NCBI GenBank assembly: GCA_023407575.1 | Contig: JAEYLX010000051.1 | Coordinates: 1 to 64,000 of the forward strand | Source: Bacillota bacterium | GTDB taxonomy: Bacteria > Bacillota > Clostridia > Lachnospirales > Lachnospiraceae | DNA: 64,000 bases | Reading direction: 5' to 3' | Part shown: positions 16,106-24,360 of the stretch, in pieces | Position numbering within the stretch: position 1 is the stretch's first letter | How the letters are laid out: each line of letters starts with the position of its first letter | Position numbers and translations under genes: made by a program | Notes under the pieces: model-generated | What the model saw: the letters and a program-made list of their open reading frames with translations, nothing else | Told to the model about the DNA's origin: nothing | Database searches by the model: none

Positions 16106-17677
16106 TTATTCATATTGTATTGGCATCTTTATTAATTTTGATAAATCCGGAACATCATCCAGTCGTTCCTTGGTTCTGTCCAGATATTTGGTGCTTACCT
16201 GTATCTTCTTATGAAGCACATTTGCTAATGTATCTTGTATGACTTGCATATGCCCTTCTCGGTCTATAAAATCCTTATCAATTGAATTCATGACTACGAT
16301 TAATAGACCCTGATTTCCATCGATGCTAAGAGTCGCATTGCTTAGTACGACCTGTAAAGAAGGAGCTTTTCTTGCTATTTGTGACACTATGCTTTTCCAG
16401 CTTCTAACTGCTTCCTTTAAATCTTCAGGAAGTGCTTCTGGCAAAATGACTGGAGTTGTTTCCTTCGCCGGCTGATTATCTTCCACATTTGCTGGTGTGC
16501 TTCTATCGGTTACTACCACACCTTTTTGAATCATATCCTCCAAGTGCTTTATGCGTTCCAGAACGGATTCCAGATTCTGTTCCATCTCTGGTTTGCAAAG
16601 CTTAATTAGGGCGATTTCCACTAGTACTCTTTTTCTGCTGGCATAACGAAGTTGGTTGGATAGCTCTGAAAAGACTCTGATATAACGAATTAACGACTGC
16701 TCCTCCAGTAGTGCCGCTTCTTTTTGCAGCAACTCTAAATTATCACTGGATACCTCTATTACTAACTCCGTAATATCCTGGGTTGTCTTAAGCAAGAGTA
16801 AATTACGTAGATACCAGATAAAGTCGATAATGAACTGTCCCAGCTCACGACCAGACCTCTCAATTTCCTCCAACAATTTAATACAAGCAGTGACCTGTTG
16901 TTCACGAATACACTCAATTAACCTGGCAAAAACCTGAGTATCCACAGCTCCGAGCACATCCAGCACATCATCATAGGTTAGCTTCTTACCAAGATAGAAG
17001 GAAATGCACTGGTCCAGTAAGCTCAGCGCATCACGCAAGGAACCATCGCCCACTCTTGCTACATACCTGAGTGCTTTTTCCTCCGCCTCAATATTCTCTG
17101 CCCTTAAAAGTTCTGCTAAACGATCGGCAATTATATCTATTGCAATTCGTTTAAAATCATATCTCTGACATCTGGATAAGATGGTAATTGGTATCTTATG
17201 CACTTCTGTAGTCGCTAAGATAAAAATTACATAGGCCGGTGGTTCTTCTATGGTCTTCAGCAGTGCATTAAATGCTCCTGCTGATAGCATATGCACCTCA
17301 TCTATGATATACACCTTATATTTTCCTTCTGTAGGAGAATAGCGAACCTCTTCTACAATCTCTCTAACATTATCAACCCCGTTGTTGGAGGCTGCATCAA
17401 TCTCAATTACATTCATTGAGGTACCAGCAGCGATTCCTTTACACATTCTACATTCGTTGCAGGGGTTTCCATCCACCGGATGCCCACAGTTTACAACCTT
17501 CGCAAAGAGCTTGGCAACTGTAGTCTTACCAGTTCCTCTCGTTCCAGTAAATAGGTAAGCATGTCCTATTCTACCCGCAGCAATCTGATTTTTCAGAGTT
17601 GTTACAATATGGTCCTGCCCTTTTACATCCACAAAACTATCCGGGCGAAATTTTCTATAAAGCGCCAGGTAAGACAT
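16106..17677 (-). CDS. dnaX: DNA polymerase III subunit gamma/tau
   Basis: A 523-residue clamp-loader ATPase. Walker A is GTRGTGKTT (45-53), the four-cysteine zinc module spans about residues 64-79 (CGHP...CNEC..C), Walker B is IIDEVHML, and sensor 1 is ILATTE followed by ILSRCQRYDF. A middle collar domain follows, then a C-terminal tau-like region. It loads the beta clamp at the fork. It begins 3 bp after the stop of the HD-GYP gene, with AAGGGAG lying inside that gene's end, so the two are translationally close. No slippery A-run for a gamma frameshift was noticed. Confidence 0.95.
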   Translation of the reverse strand: MSYLALYRKFRPDSFVDVKGQDHIVTTLKNQIAAGRIGHAYLFTGTRGTGKTTVAKLFAKVVNCGHPVDGNPCNECRMCKGIAAGTSMNVIEIDAASNNGVDNVREIVEEVRYSPTEGKYKVYIIDEVHMLSAGAFNALLKTIEEPPAYVIFILATTEVHKIPITILSRCQRYDFKRIAIDIIADRLAELLRAENIEAEEKALRYVARVGDGSLRDALSLLDQCISFYLGKKLTYDDVLDVLGAVDTQVFARLIECIREQQVTACIKLLEEIERSGRELGQFIIDFIWYLRNLLLLKTTQDITELVIEVSSDNLELLQKEAALLEEQSLIRYIRVFSELSNQLRYASRKRVLVEIALIKLCKPEMEQNLESVLERIKHLEDMIQKGVVVTDRSTPANVEDNQPAKETTPVILPEALPEDLKEAVRSWKSIVSQIARKAPSLQVVLSNATLSIDGNQGLLIVVMNSIDKDFIDREGHMQVIQDTLANVLHKKIQVSTKYLDRTKERLDDVPDLSKLIKMPIQYE

Positions 17678-17680
17678 AAG

Positions 17681-18721
17681 CTACTCCCTTTCCTGCTTCT
17701 TATTTAAAGCATCTTCAAATTGCTCATTTACACTCATAAACAAATCTACCATATCCGGATCAAAGATTCTCCCCTTTTCCTCCAAGATAATATCCATAGC
17801 TTTCTGATGAGAAAACGCCTCTTTATACGATCGGTCTGAAGTAAGCGCATCATAAACATCAGCAATTGCTAACATTCTTGCATATAAAGGGATATCCTTC
17901 CCTCTTATACCTTCTGGATATCCAGTTCCATCCCACCGTTCATGGTGACTATAGGCCATATCCCTTGCCAGGTAGAGCCAACGCGTACCGCCTGTCTCTT
18001 TGATAATTCGGTCAAAAGCCTGCTTTCCAAGAATGGTGTGCGTTTTCATGTATTCAAATTCTTTTCTATCTAAGGAAGAGGATTTTCTAAGCACCTCATC
18101 ATTAATTCCTATTTTACCTATATCGTGAAGCATTACTGAGCGAAGGATATCCTTCGTATCTTCTGAAGAGATGACGCTTTGAAAGAGCTCACTTCTCATT
18201 GCTGCCAGCCATAAAATATAGAAATATCTTTGTGTATTCTTCAGATGTCCCCCAGTGGTTTCATCTCTAAAATCCACTAATTCTGCAAAACTATAGGAGA
18301 TGGCATCCTGATATTTGTCCATATAAGGCTTTTGACTTCGAAGCTCATGAAGCTCAAGACAAGCAGAAATTCTATGCAAAAAAAGTTCCTTTGACATACT
18401 GGAAAGAAGGTAGTCCTGAACTCCCTTTCCAATCGACTGTTGTTCCAACCAAGCATTTTCATGACCAGCAAAAAAAACAACCGGTGTTCCTGCGAATTCC
18501 GGACGTTTGCCAATTTCATCTAAGGTATTCATACTCTCGCGAGCATCTGTAGGAATCGTAAACAGGATTAAGTCAGGTTTTTCTTCCTGAACATAATCTT
18601 CTACCTCTTCCTTTTCTAATATAGATATTTCATATTCGTCCCGTAATGCACTCTCTACTTTAGCAAGCAATTCTGCTGCATGATTTGTGACCAGGATATG
18701 TTTCATTTGATTCATACTCAT
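17681..18721 (-). CDS. HD-GYP phosphodiesterase with a pseudo-receiver domain
   Basis: A 346-residue two-domain protein. The C-terminal HD-GYP domain, which in the family hydrolyses cyclic di-GMP, is intact: HD at 199-200 (VMLHDIGKIG), HHERWDGTGYPEG at 259-271, and the later DVYDALTSDRSYK. The N-terminal 120 residues resemble a response-regulator receiver (PDLILFTIP, GVQDYLLSS) but the phospho-acceptor Asp is Thr55, the acidic pair is replaced (VTNHA) and the conserved Lys is missing. It should therefore not be controlled by phosphorylation. It is the first gene of a unit with dnaX and ybaB. Two possible starts (18721 and two codons later). Confidence 0.85.
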   Translation of the reverse strand: MSMNQMKHILVTNHAAELLAKVESALRDEYEISILEKEEVEDYVQEEKPDLILFTIPTDARESMNTLDEIGKRPEFAGTPVVFFAGHENAWLEQQSIGKGVQDYLLSSMSKELFLHRISACLELHELRSQKPYMDKYQDAISYSFAELVDFRDETTGGHLKNTQRYFYILWLAAMRSELFQSVISSEDTKDILRSVMLHDIGKIGINDEVLRKSSSLDRKEFEYMKTHTILGKQAFDRIIKETGGTRWLYLARDMAYSHHERWDGTGYPEGIRGKDIPLYARMLAIADVYDALTSDRSYKEAFSHQKAMDIILEEKGRIFDPDMVDLFMSVNEQFEDALNKKQERE

Positions 18722-18935
18722 AAATCCTTTATATAAACGACCAAGTTATGGCACTTAACCAATTATAGCATTATCGATTTTTAAAATCAATGTTTTCCCA
18801 CTACAAGCGTCAGTCAAGCACTGATAATCCCTAATAAGTCTATATCAATTTAATTATAAAATGATGACCTTCTTAACCTTTTCTGTTGGAAAGTCTGGGG
18901 GCTTGTAGTTCACGACACTTAGCAAATACATATGG

Positions 18936-19796
18936 CTAATTTATTTCCTCCAGCTTCTTCTGAAAATGCTGGTAGTCCTTAAGTGTGCTCCAGTCTCCTC
19001 CCCAGGTAAAACCTCGACTTGCAAATGCCTGATATACCGCATCATCTTTTCTTATATAATATTTGCAGTCTAAACTTCGGTCAGCATATTCCTCTGCACC
19101 GATTGGCAATATTACTGTCTTACCGTCTATTTCTCTTACATATGGATTATAAAAGGGATTAATGTCAATCGCAAGTCCATAGCTATGTTGAGACAGTCGA
19201 CTGGTCCCATCTACTTTGCGGAAATTGAAGGCTGATGTATTGTTTGCTTCCATGGAAGCGTTATCATCGGCATCATATTCATCTACTAGCACCATTTGTT
19301 CTATCGGATATTTTATCTCATACAATTCCTCAAATATCTCTACAATATCTTCTGCAATTGCTTTATTTACAATTAGTTCACCTTCATGGGTCTTGTCATC
19401 AAAACCATAATACAATACCCTTACATATCGAAGATCTTCAAAGGGTATATCACAGTCCTCACCATAGGATTTACCCATAATCCTATCCTTAATCTCCTGT
19501 GTAATCTCCTCATGATAAAACATAGATAAGCTCTCCTGCTGGATTGCTTCTGCTGCATTATTCGATGCCTCAATCTCATTTCCCTCTAAGTTATCCGATA
19601 TTACAATGGGTGAAATAGTTGGCGTTCCTTTGTTAATAGGAATTGCAGTTGGCGTTGGCTCCTTTAGCGGAGTGGTTGTCACTGTAACAGTTCCTACTTT
19701 ACTTAGAAACGAAACCTCAGGCAGAATCTTATAATAGCCTAGAAGCAGAATAATAAGTACGACAGTAAGCAATGATATTATCCATTTTTTACTCAT
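18936..19796 (-). CDS. M15-family peptidoglycan peptidase, membrane-anchored
   Basis: A 286-residue protein. It has an N-terminal membrane anchor (about 4-22), a Thr/Pro-rich linker, and a C-terminal M15 (VanY/CwlK-like) zinc peptidase domain. Zinc and catalytic motifs are SQHSYGLAIDINP (His and Asp ligands) and WGGDWSTLKDYQHFQK (Asp/His end). Members cleave D-Ala-D-Ala or L-Ala-D-Glu bonds in peptidoglycan stems. AGGAG precedes the start. The gene 25 bp upstream (19822-20091) is on the same strand, so they may be co-transcribed. Confidence 0.85.
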   Translation of the reverse strand: MSKKWIISLLTVVLIILLLGYYKILPEVSFLSKVGTVTVTTTPLKEPTPTAIPINKGTPTISPIVISDNLEGNEIEASNNAAEAIQQESLSMFYHEEITQEIKDRIMGKSYGEDCDIPFEDLRYVRVLYYGFDDKTHEGELIVNKAIAEDIVEIFEELYEIKYPIEQMVLVDEYDADDNASMEANNTSAFNFRKVDGTSRLSQHSYGLAIDINPFYNPYVREIDGKTVILPIGAEEYADRSLDCKYYIRKDDAVYQAFASRGFTWGGDWSTLKDYQHFQKKLEEIN

Positions 19797-19821
19797 ATAT
19801 GCTCCTAGCCTTTCCTATGTT

Positions 19822-20091
19822 CTAATCTTCTTCAATCACATGGATTTCGAGATAATCAAAATCGATGGTCTCCATAAAATTATCCTTGGTAAATCTGGCT
19901 TTGTCATGACGTTTAAAATCATTAATCGTAGCCTCCAACCAAATGGGTTTTGATAGGTCATAGGCATGACAAATCTCATCAATTGCCTGGAATACCTTCT
20001 GGGTTCTACGCATTTCTTTATCCTCATTAACTACTACCATATCTTTAATCATTCTATTTTCTTTAAATACTTTTGCCCATAAACGAAACAT
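19822..20091 (-). CDS. Conserved hypothetical, 89 aa
   Basis: A short soluble protein (MFRLWAKVFKENRMIKDM...) ending DFDYLEIHVIEED. I have a sense of this small family in Lachnospiraceae but know no function. The start at 20091 has GAGG 7 nt upstream; the longer reading to 20217 lacks a site and overlaps the niaR promoter region. It sits upstream of the M15 peptidase gene. Confidence 0.55.
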   Translation of the reverse strand: MFRLWAKVFKENRMIKDMVVVNEDKEMRRTQKVFQAIDEICHAYDLSKPIWLEATINDFKRHDKARFTKDNFMETIDFDYLEIHVIEED

Positions 20092-20233
20092 ATCAATTCC
20101 TCTTTTCCCGTTCCTACCAATATGCTTAAAAGTCGTTGCCAACTTAGTTTGCACAGTATATAATCTTATCATAACCATTTTTATTATATCTAAATCTAGT
20201 AGAAATGCAAAGTACATTTATTAGGAGGGCTAA

Positions 20234-20749
20234 TTGGAAGGAAACAAACGAAGAGATCAGCTTGTAAATATTCTTAAAACCACTGCTGACCCCATATCGG
20301 GTGGAGAGCTATCAAAGCTACTTGGTGTAAGCCGTCAGGTGATTGTACAAGATATCGCCTTGCTTCGTGCCACTGATGTCAACGTGCTCTCAACTACTAA
20401 GGGTTATTTGATTTATCCCACCGATAAACAAGGTATTAAGCGTGTTTTTCATGTTAGGCATACCACGGAACAGATAGAAGATGAACTATGTACAATCGTA
20501 GATCAGGGCGGTAAAATACTTGATGTTAAAGTCAAGCATGAGATCTATGGTGAAATAGAAACAGCTTTGATTATTCGTAACCGTCAGGATATCTATGATT
20601 TTGTAAGCAAAGTAAAAGAAAACAAAATCGTACCTCTCAAAGAGTTAACGGATGGTATTCATCAGCACACCATCGAAGCCGACACTGTGGAAACCTTAAA
20701 CCGGATAGAGATTGCCTTAAGCAACAAAGGATATTTACTAAATAATTAG
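20234..20749 (+). CDS. niaR: NAD biosynthesis transcriptional repressor NiaR
   Basis: A 171-residue regulator with an N-terminal helix-turn-helix (GGELSKLLGVSRQVIVQDIALLR) and a C-terminal 3H domain, named for three conserved histidines, seen here as VFHVRH, VKHEIYGE and GIHQHTIEA. NiaR binds niacin and represses NAD biosynthesis and niacin transport genes; no such genes are in this window. The start codon is TTG, with AGGAGGG four nucleotides upstream. It is monocistronic with a strong terminator. Confidence 0.87.
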   Translation: MEGNKRRDQLVNILKTTADPISGGELSKLLGVSRQVIVQDIALLRATDVNVLSTTKGYLIYPTDKQGIKRVFHVRHTTEQIEDELCTIVDQGGKILDVKVKHEIYGEIETALIIRNRQDIYDFVSKVKENKIVPLKELTDGIHQHTIEADTVETLNRIEIALSNKGYLLNN

Positions 20750-20786
20750 AGAGGATGACTTAATCGATTGCATAAGTCATCCTCTC
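20749..20786. terminator. Strong terminator after niaR
   Basis: 14-bp perfect stem (GAGAGGATGACTTA and its complement) overlapping the niaR stop, followed by TCATTTTTATTT. It can also serve the converging spoIIQ-like gene. Confidence 0.85.
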
Positions 20787-20812
20787 ATTTTTATTTCATT
20801 ATTCTATAATTC

Positions 20813-21694
20813 CTATTCCAAATATAACATAGGATTTACGATTTGATCATCTTCCAACACCTGGAAGTAAAGATTACTGCCTTCAATACTATAATACTTT
20901 GTAGGATTACCAATTGTACCGATTACAGAGCCTTCTTCCACAGCATCGCCAACCTCAAGGTCAACGCTTTCTGTATCAAGTTGTCCATAAACAAGACTAT
21001 ATCCGCCACCAATATTCATAGTAACTGTAAATCCAGTTTCCTCATTGTTTGCTTCAACGCTAGTCACAACACCGTTAGCTGCTGCTTTTACTTCGGTACC
21101 AACTTCTGCATCGATAATAACTGCTGGATTAACTTTGTGTTCCTTCAAGGTAGCAAAATAAATGGTATGATCCATGCTATAGTTCATAATAACATTACCA
21201 TTTACAGGCCAAAGGAGATCATCCTCAGCTGTGAAGGAGAGATTGTTAGCGATATTGTTGGTATCAGTTTCAACTGTATCACCTGTTGTCTCAACTGCAT
21301 CAGGTCCTGTAGAAGCCTCTTCTGTGTCGTCAACAGTATTTGCAGCGTCGGAACCTTCAGGGGTTTCGTATCCCTCCAGTTCAACCTGATTACCATTACT
21401 TTCTACCACTTCGTTTGCATCATCATTCGTAGCAACATCGGTATTAGGATTGTCATTCAGATTTGCAATCCCTTCCGTTATTGGGTCATTCTCTGCTAAG
21501 TCAATATCTGTGTCATCAACAGCCAACTGATCATCTGTGTCATTTAAGTTCACAAAATCCTGTTCCTCTTCTCCATTGTTAGAGGACAGCTGTGATCCCA
21601 CTACAGCAACCGCAGCAATTGCTAAAACACCGACAAACAGTAATACGTAATAACCCTTTCCTTTGAAAAACTCAGTAAATTTGTTCTTGTTCAC
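20813..21694 (-). CDS. SpoIIQ-like protein with a catalytically dead LytM (M23) domain
   Basis: A 293-residue protein with the start (GTG at 21694, GAGG upstream) reading MNKNKFTEFFKGKGYYV, one membrane segment, a long acidic Asn/Asp/Glu/Thr linker and a C-terminal M23-like domain. All M23 zinc-ligand positions are changed: the HxxxD region reads NPAVIID, YxHL reads YGQLD, and HxH reads SNLYFQV. SpoIIQ proteins use such a domain structurally, binding SpoIIIAH to form the mother cell-forespore channel. A match to the forespore sigma-F promoter class lies upstream (21792-21822). I infer a SpoIIQ role; the partner genes are outside the window. Confidence 0.7.
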   Translation of the reverse strand: MNKNKFTEFFKGKGYYVLLFVGVLAIAAVAVVGSQLSSNNGEEEQDFVNLNDTDDQLAVDDTDIDLAENDPITEGIANLNDNPNTDVATNDDANEVVESNGNQVELEGYETPEGSDAANTVDDTEEASTGPDAVETTGDTVETDTNNIANNLSFTAEDDLLWPVNGNVIMNYSMDHTIYFATLKEHKVNPAVIIDAEVGTEVKAAANGVVTSVEANNEETGFTVTMNIGGGYSLVYGQLDTESVDLEVGDAVEEGSVIGTIGNPTKYYSIEGSNLYFQVLEDDQIVNPMLYLE

Positions 21695-21791
21695 TGTTAT
21701 CACCTCGATTATATTTTTCTCAGATAAAAATTTATTTATACCTATCACACGCACCTAATTGAAATTTTTTCAAATCGGGGAAATGTGTGTG

Positions 21792-21822
21792 TATTATGCC
21801 CCGCTTTGCCTGATTTGTATAC
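21792..21822 (-). promoter_or_regulatory. Forespore sigma-F/G-type promoter for the spoIIQ-like gene
   Basis: Minus strand: -35 GTATA (21818-21822), 16-bp spacer, -10 GGGCATAATA (21792-21801). The -10 fits the sigma-F pattern GGnnAnAATR at every fixed position. It lies about 95 bp before the GTG start. Confidence 0.6.
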
Positions 21823-21902
21823 ATTAGGTAATGATGAGGCTTTTTTACATCCTTATTATTTCCAATAATTTAATTTTTAGTCGTAATTTTAAATACTTCT
21901 TA

Positions 21903-21930
21903 TTGACTTTTTAATGGAAAGTTTTAGAAT
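21903..21930 (+). promoter_or_regulatory. Promoter of tRNA-Gly
   Basis: -35 TTGACT (21903-21908), 16-bp spacer, -10 TAGAAT (21925-21930), ending 8 bp before the tRNA 5' end. Confidence 0.7.
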
Positions 21931-21938
21931 ATTAATAT

Positions 21939-22009
21939 GCGGATATGGTTTAGTGGCAGAGCACAAGCTTCCCAAGCTTGGAGTGCGGGTTCGATTCCCG
22001 TTATCCGCT
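21939..22009 (+). tRNA. tRNA-Gly(CCC)
   Basis: 71-nt cloverleaf. Acceptor stem GCGGATA/TATCCGC, discriminator T, anticodon stem CAAGC/GCTTG around loop TTCCCAA with anticodon CCC, T arm GCGGG-TTCGATT-CCCGT. The 3' CCA is not encoded. A clear promoter and terminator make it a single-gene unit. Confidence 0.95.
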
Positions 22010-22015
22010 TAATGG

Positions 22016-22061
22016 AAATAGAGGTACTACGCCATTTTTGGAGTAGTACCTCTATTTTTTT
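22016..22061 (+). terminator. Terminator of tRNA-Gly
   Basis: 15-bp stem (AAATAGAGGTACTAC and a G-containing complement) followed by seven T. Its outer stem and T-run are the same as the hairpin at 25660-25705. Confidence 0.9.
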
Positions 22062-22297
22062 AATACAATCCTGCTAAGTGTACTTAGTCAAGGCGCGCTA
22101 TGACTGAATCTTTTATGTGACATTGATCCTTTTAGAATAATTATATAAGAAATAAAGATTTTAGTATCTATCAAACTCTCATTAAATCTGGATATGACTA
22201 ACCAAATTGTTAATTTCTGGTATTTTGGGGTTATAATAGTACATAATAGCATTATTTATTATATCTAAAATATAAATAAAAATAATGGAGTGATAAA

Positions 22298-22880
22298 ATG
22301 GTAGATAACAAATTAAAAATACTTGCACAAAATATAGGTATTGGGGAGTAATAATTATGTGCTTACACCTAAAAACTAGAATATGCAAAAAATGATTATG
22401 TACAGAGTTACGGTCAAAATTTTATATCAGATATTATAGTATTATTTATAAACTGTAGCAAAACTGAATTACTTTAAGAATCCATTTACCACGAATTATT
22501 TATCAATCTATTTAATATCCCACTGATTGTTAAGCCCAAAAATGCTCATGAATATCGTGAAAGAAAGTATTGTAATTGAAACTGACATCCTAACATTGAT
22601 GGCTCCAAAGGATAAGTTGCTGCTTATGCTTAACAACTCTCCAAGAACTCCTGAATATGTGTATGCTAAAAAGAGGGGCAGCTTCTTATTAAATTATTAT
22701 TTTCCGATTTGTTATGGGCTTATAGATGAGTTTTTATCATTTTTAGAGACATACTTCTATGAAGAGAATTTTTATCTAATTTACAATTTGGGAGTAACTG
22801 TTGAGATGGATAATGAAAAGCAGCCAATGTTAAGACATAGTCACGTTTTCACGTTATCTACGCATCTGATGAAGCAATAA
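22298..22880 (+). pseudogene. Decayed gene of unknown function
   Basis: A frame opening at 22298 with GGAGTG upstream gives MVDNKLKILAQNIGIGE and stops. Downstream, protein-like text continues across frames: YAKNDYVQSYGQNFISDII then a stop, HELFINLFNIPLIVKPKNA then a stop, and finally an open 117-codon frame (22527-22880) containing TDILTLMAPKDKLLLMLNN and a C-terminus ending THLMKQ. The simplest reading is one gene of about 190 codons broken by two frameshifts and a stop. The 22527 frame alone has no ribosome binding site. Family not recognised. Confidence 0.5.
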
Positions 22881-22971
22881 GCCTTGTGCATAGTTTTGTA
22901 CAAGGCTTAGCTCAATATTGTTACTACTAATTTATAGAATTAATAAAAGCAGGTAAATAAATTTAGATTTA

Positions 22972-24060
22972 TTATACTTCAGATTTAATATTTTTATCAT
23001 CCATATTCATATTTGTTAATCTTTCTAATTTAGATTCTTCGAGCATCAAGTTCTTTTTATATTCAAAAAATTTTTGATCTGCCGTATTAACTGAATACTC
23101 TTCGTTATTAATTTCAATTTTAGTTGTATTTGAGAGTATTGTCGATGCATGTTGAAATATAATTGTTAACTGTATATCTAATTCATCTTCTGCTCTCTGT
23201 GCTTTATACCCATTTTCCTTTAATAGGTTTAAAATATTTAATTCTTCTTTAATAACATTTAGTTGATTTGGTATATTGTTTAATTTTCCCTCTTTAGTAT
23301 AATTACGATAAAAATACATTGCAATACCTTTTAAAAATTGCTCCATAACTTTGATGACATTAGTATTACCAAAAATTTTTTCAAACAATGAACCGCTTTC
23401 TATTTTAGCCGGTAATAGAGGATATTCATTTACGGAGACACCTAACATACCACAAAGATAATCATACATTTTACTTGTTGATATGAGAATTTCAGCGATA
23501 GAATTGAAATCCAATTCATTTTTAATATTTATTTCAAGAGAAGTGTTATTTTCATTTTTTAGTAAATCCTTATCAAGCAATTTATATGTTTTTAGTGAAA
23601 AGTTTAATACGGTATTGAAGTTATTATATGCATTTTTCAAATCATGAATACTTTGAATTAGTAATGACATCTCTTTGTGTGAGTGTTTCTTTTCATATTG
23701 ATGGAAATTATTCAAGCAAATATTTAGATTTTGAATTATATCATTATAGATAAAATCAAATTCATTTAAAGTCTGAGTACTTTTACTAATAGCTTCCACT
23801 CTTTGTTCAAACTTACCTATTGTTTTTATATTTTCCAAAAGATTAAATTTTTCCACGGAAGAACTCATTTCGGTATCATAATTCGAAATTAATATGCTTG
23901 TAGACGACGAATCACGAACATAAAACACTTTTGATATTAGTAGATTTGAATATTTATTATGTATGCCTAATATTACATTTAATTCATTGATAATAATTTC
24001 AACTTCGTTAAATGCTTCTTTGTGTAGTTTTAATAAAGTTACTACGTCTGCGAATACCAT
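22972..24060 (-). CDS. Unrecognised AT-rich helical protein, 362 aa
   Basis: No family recognised. The protein is mostly alpha-helical, with heptad-like stretches (about 70-160 and 270-310), no signal peptide and no membrane segment. A conserved-looking block, LPAKIESGSLFEKIFGN (about 218-234), precedes VMEQFLKGIAMYFYRNYTKEGKL. Codons are A/T-ending even by local standards and it is flanked by a decayed gene, which suggests acquired DNA. GGAGG 8 nt upstream of the ATG supports expression. It has no clear terminator and no obvious operon partner. Confidence 0.6.
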   Translation of the reverse strand: MVFADVVTLLKLHKEAFNEVEIIINELNVILGIHNKYSNLLISKVFYVRDSSSTSILISNYDTEMSSSVEKFNLLENIKTIGKFEQRVEAISKSTQTLNEFDFIYNDIIQNLNICLNNFHQYEKKHSHKEMSLLIQSIHDLKNAYNNFNTVLNFSLKTYKLLDKDLLKNENNTSLEINIKNELDFNSIAEILISTSKMYDYLCGMLGVSVNEYPLLPAKIESGSLFEKIFGNTNVIKVMEQFLKGIAMYFYRNYTKEGKLNNIPNQLNVIKEELNILNLLKENGYKAQRAEDELDIQLTIIFQHASTILSNTTKIEINNEEYSVNTADQKFFEYKKNLMLEESKLERLTNMNMDDKNIKSEV

Positions 24061-24360
24061 AATTAAAACCTCCGCTATTTATTTGTCTAATAATAGCATA
24101 ATTTTACAAATATTAAAATAAAAAAATATATTATTTTATTTAATATAGTTCCACCTCTTTAGCTTTAAGACATATCTTATAATCTTACCTCCACCGATTT
24201 AATTATTTCTCATGTTTATTTATGAAAAGTGTATTAGGTTGTTACCAAATATACCACGTGATAACCTTTAACTAAAACTTAAGGGAAGTGGTGAATCCAA
24301 TGGTAAAATAAATTTAAATTTTTATATAAATAAAAATCAATCAAAAGGGAGTTATAAAAG
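24061..24360. other. Divergent intergenic region
   Basis: Gene-free, very AT-rich. It contains an imperfect 9-bp stem (GGTTGTTAC/GTGATAACC with two G-U pairs) at about 24237-24267. No clear promoter boxes could be assigned. Confidence 0.35.

Noticed and set aside
22527..22880. Independent 117-codon gene
   Set aside because: No ribosome binding site and the protein-like text continues upstream in other frames, so it is better read as the 3' part of a decayed gene.
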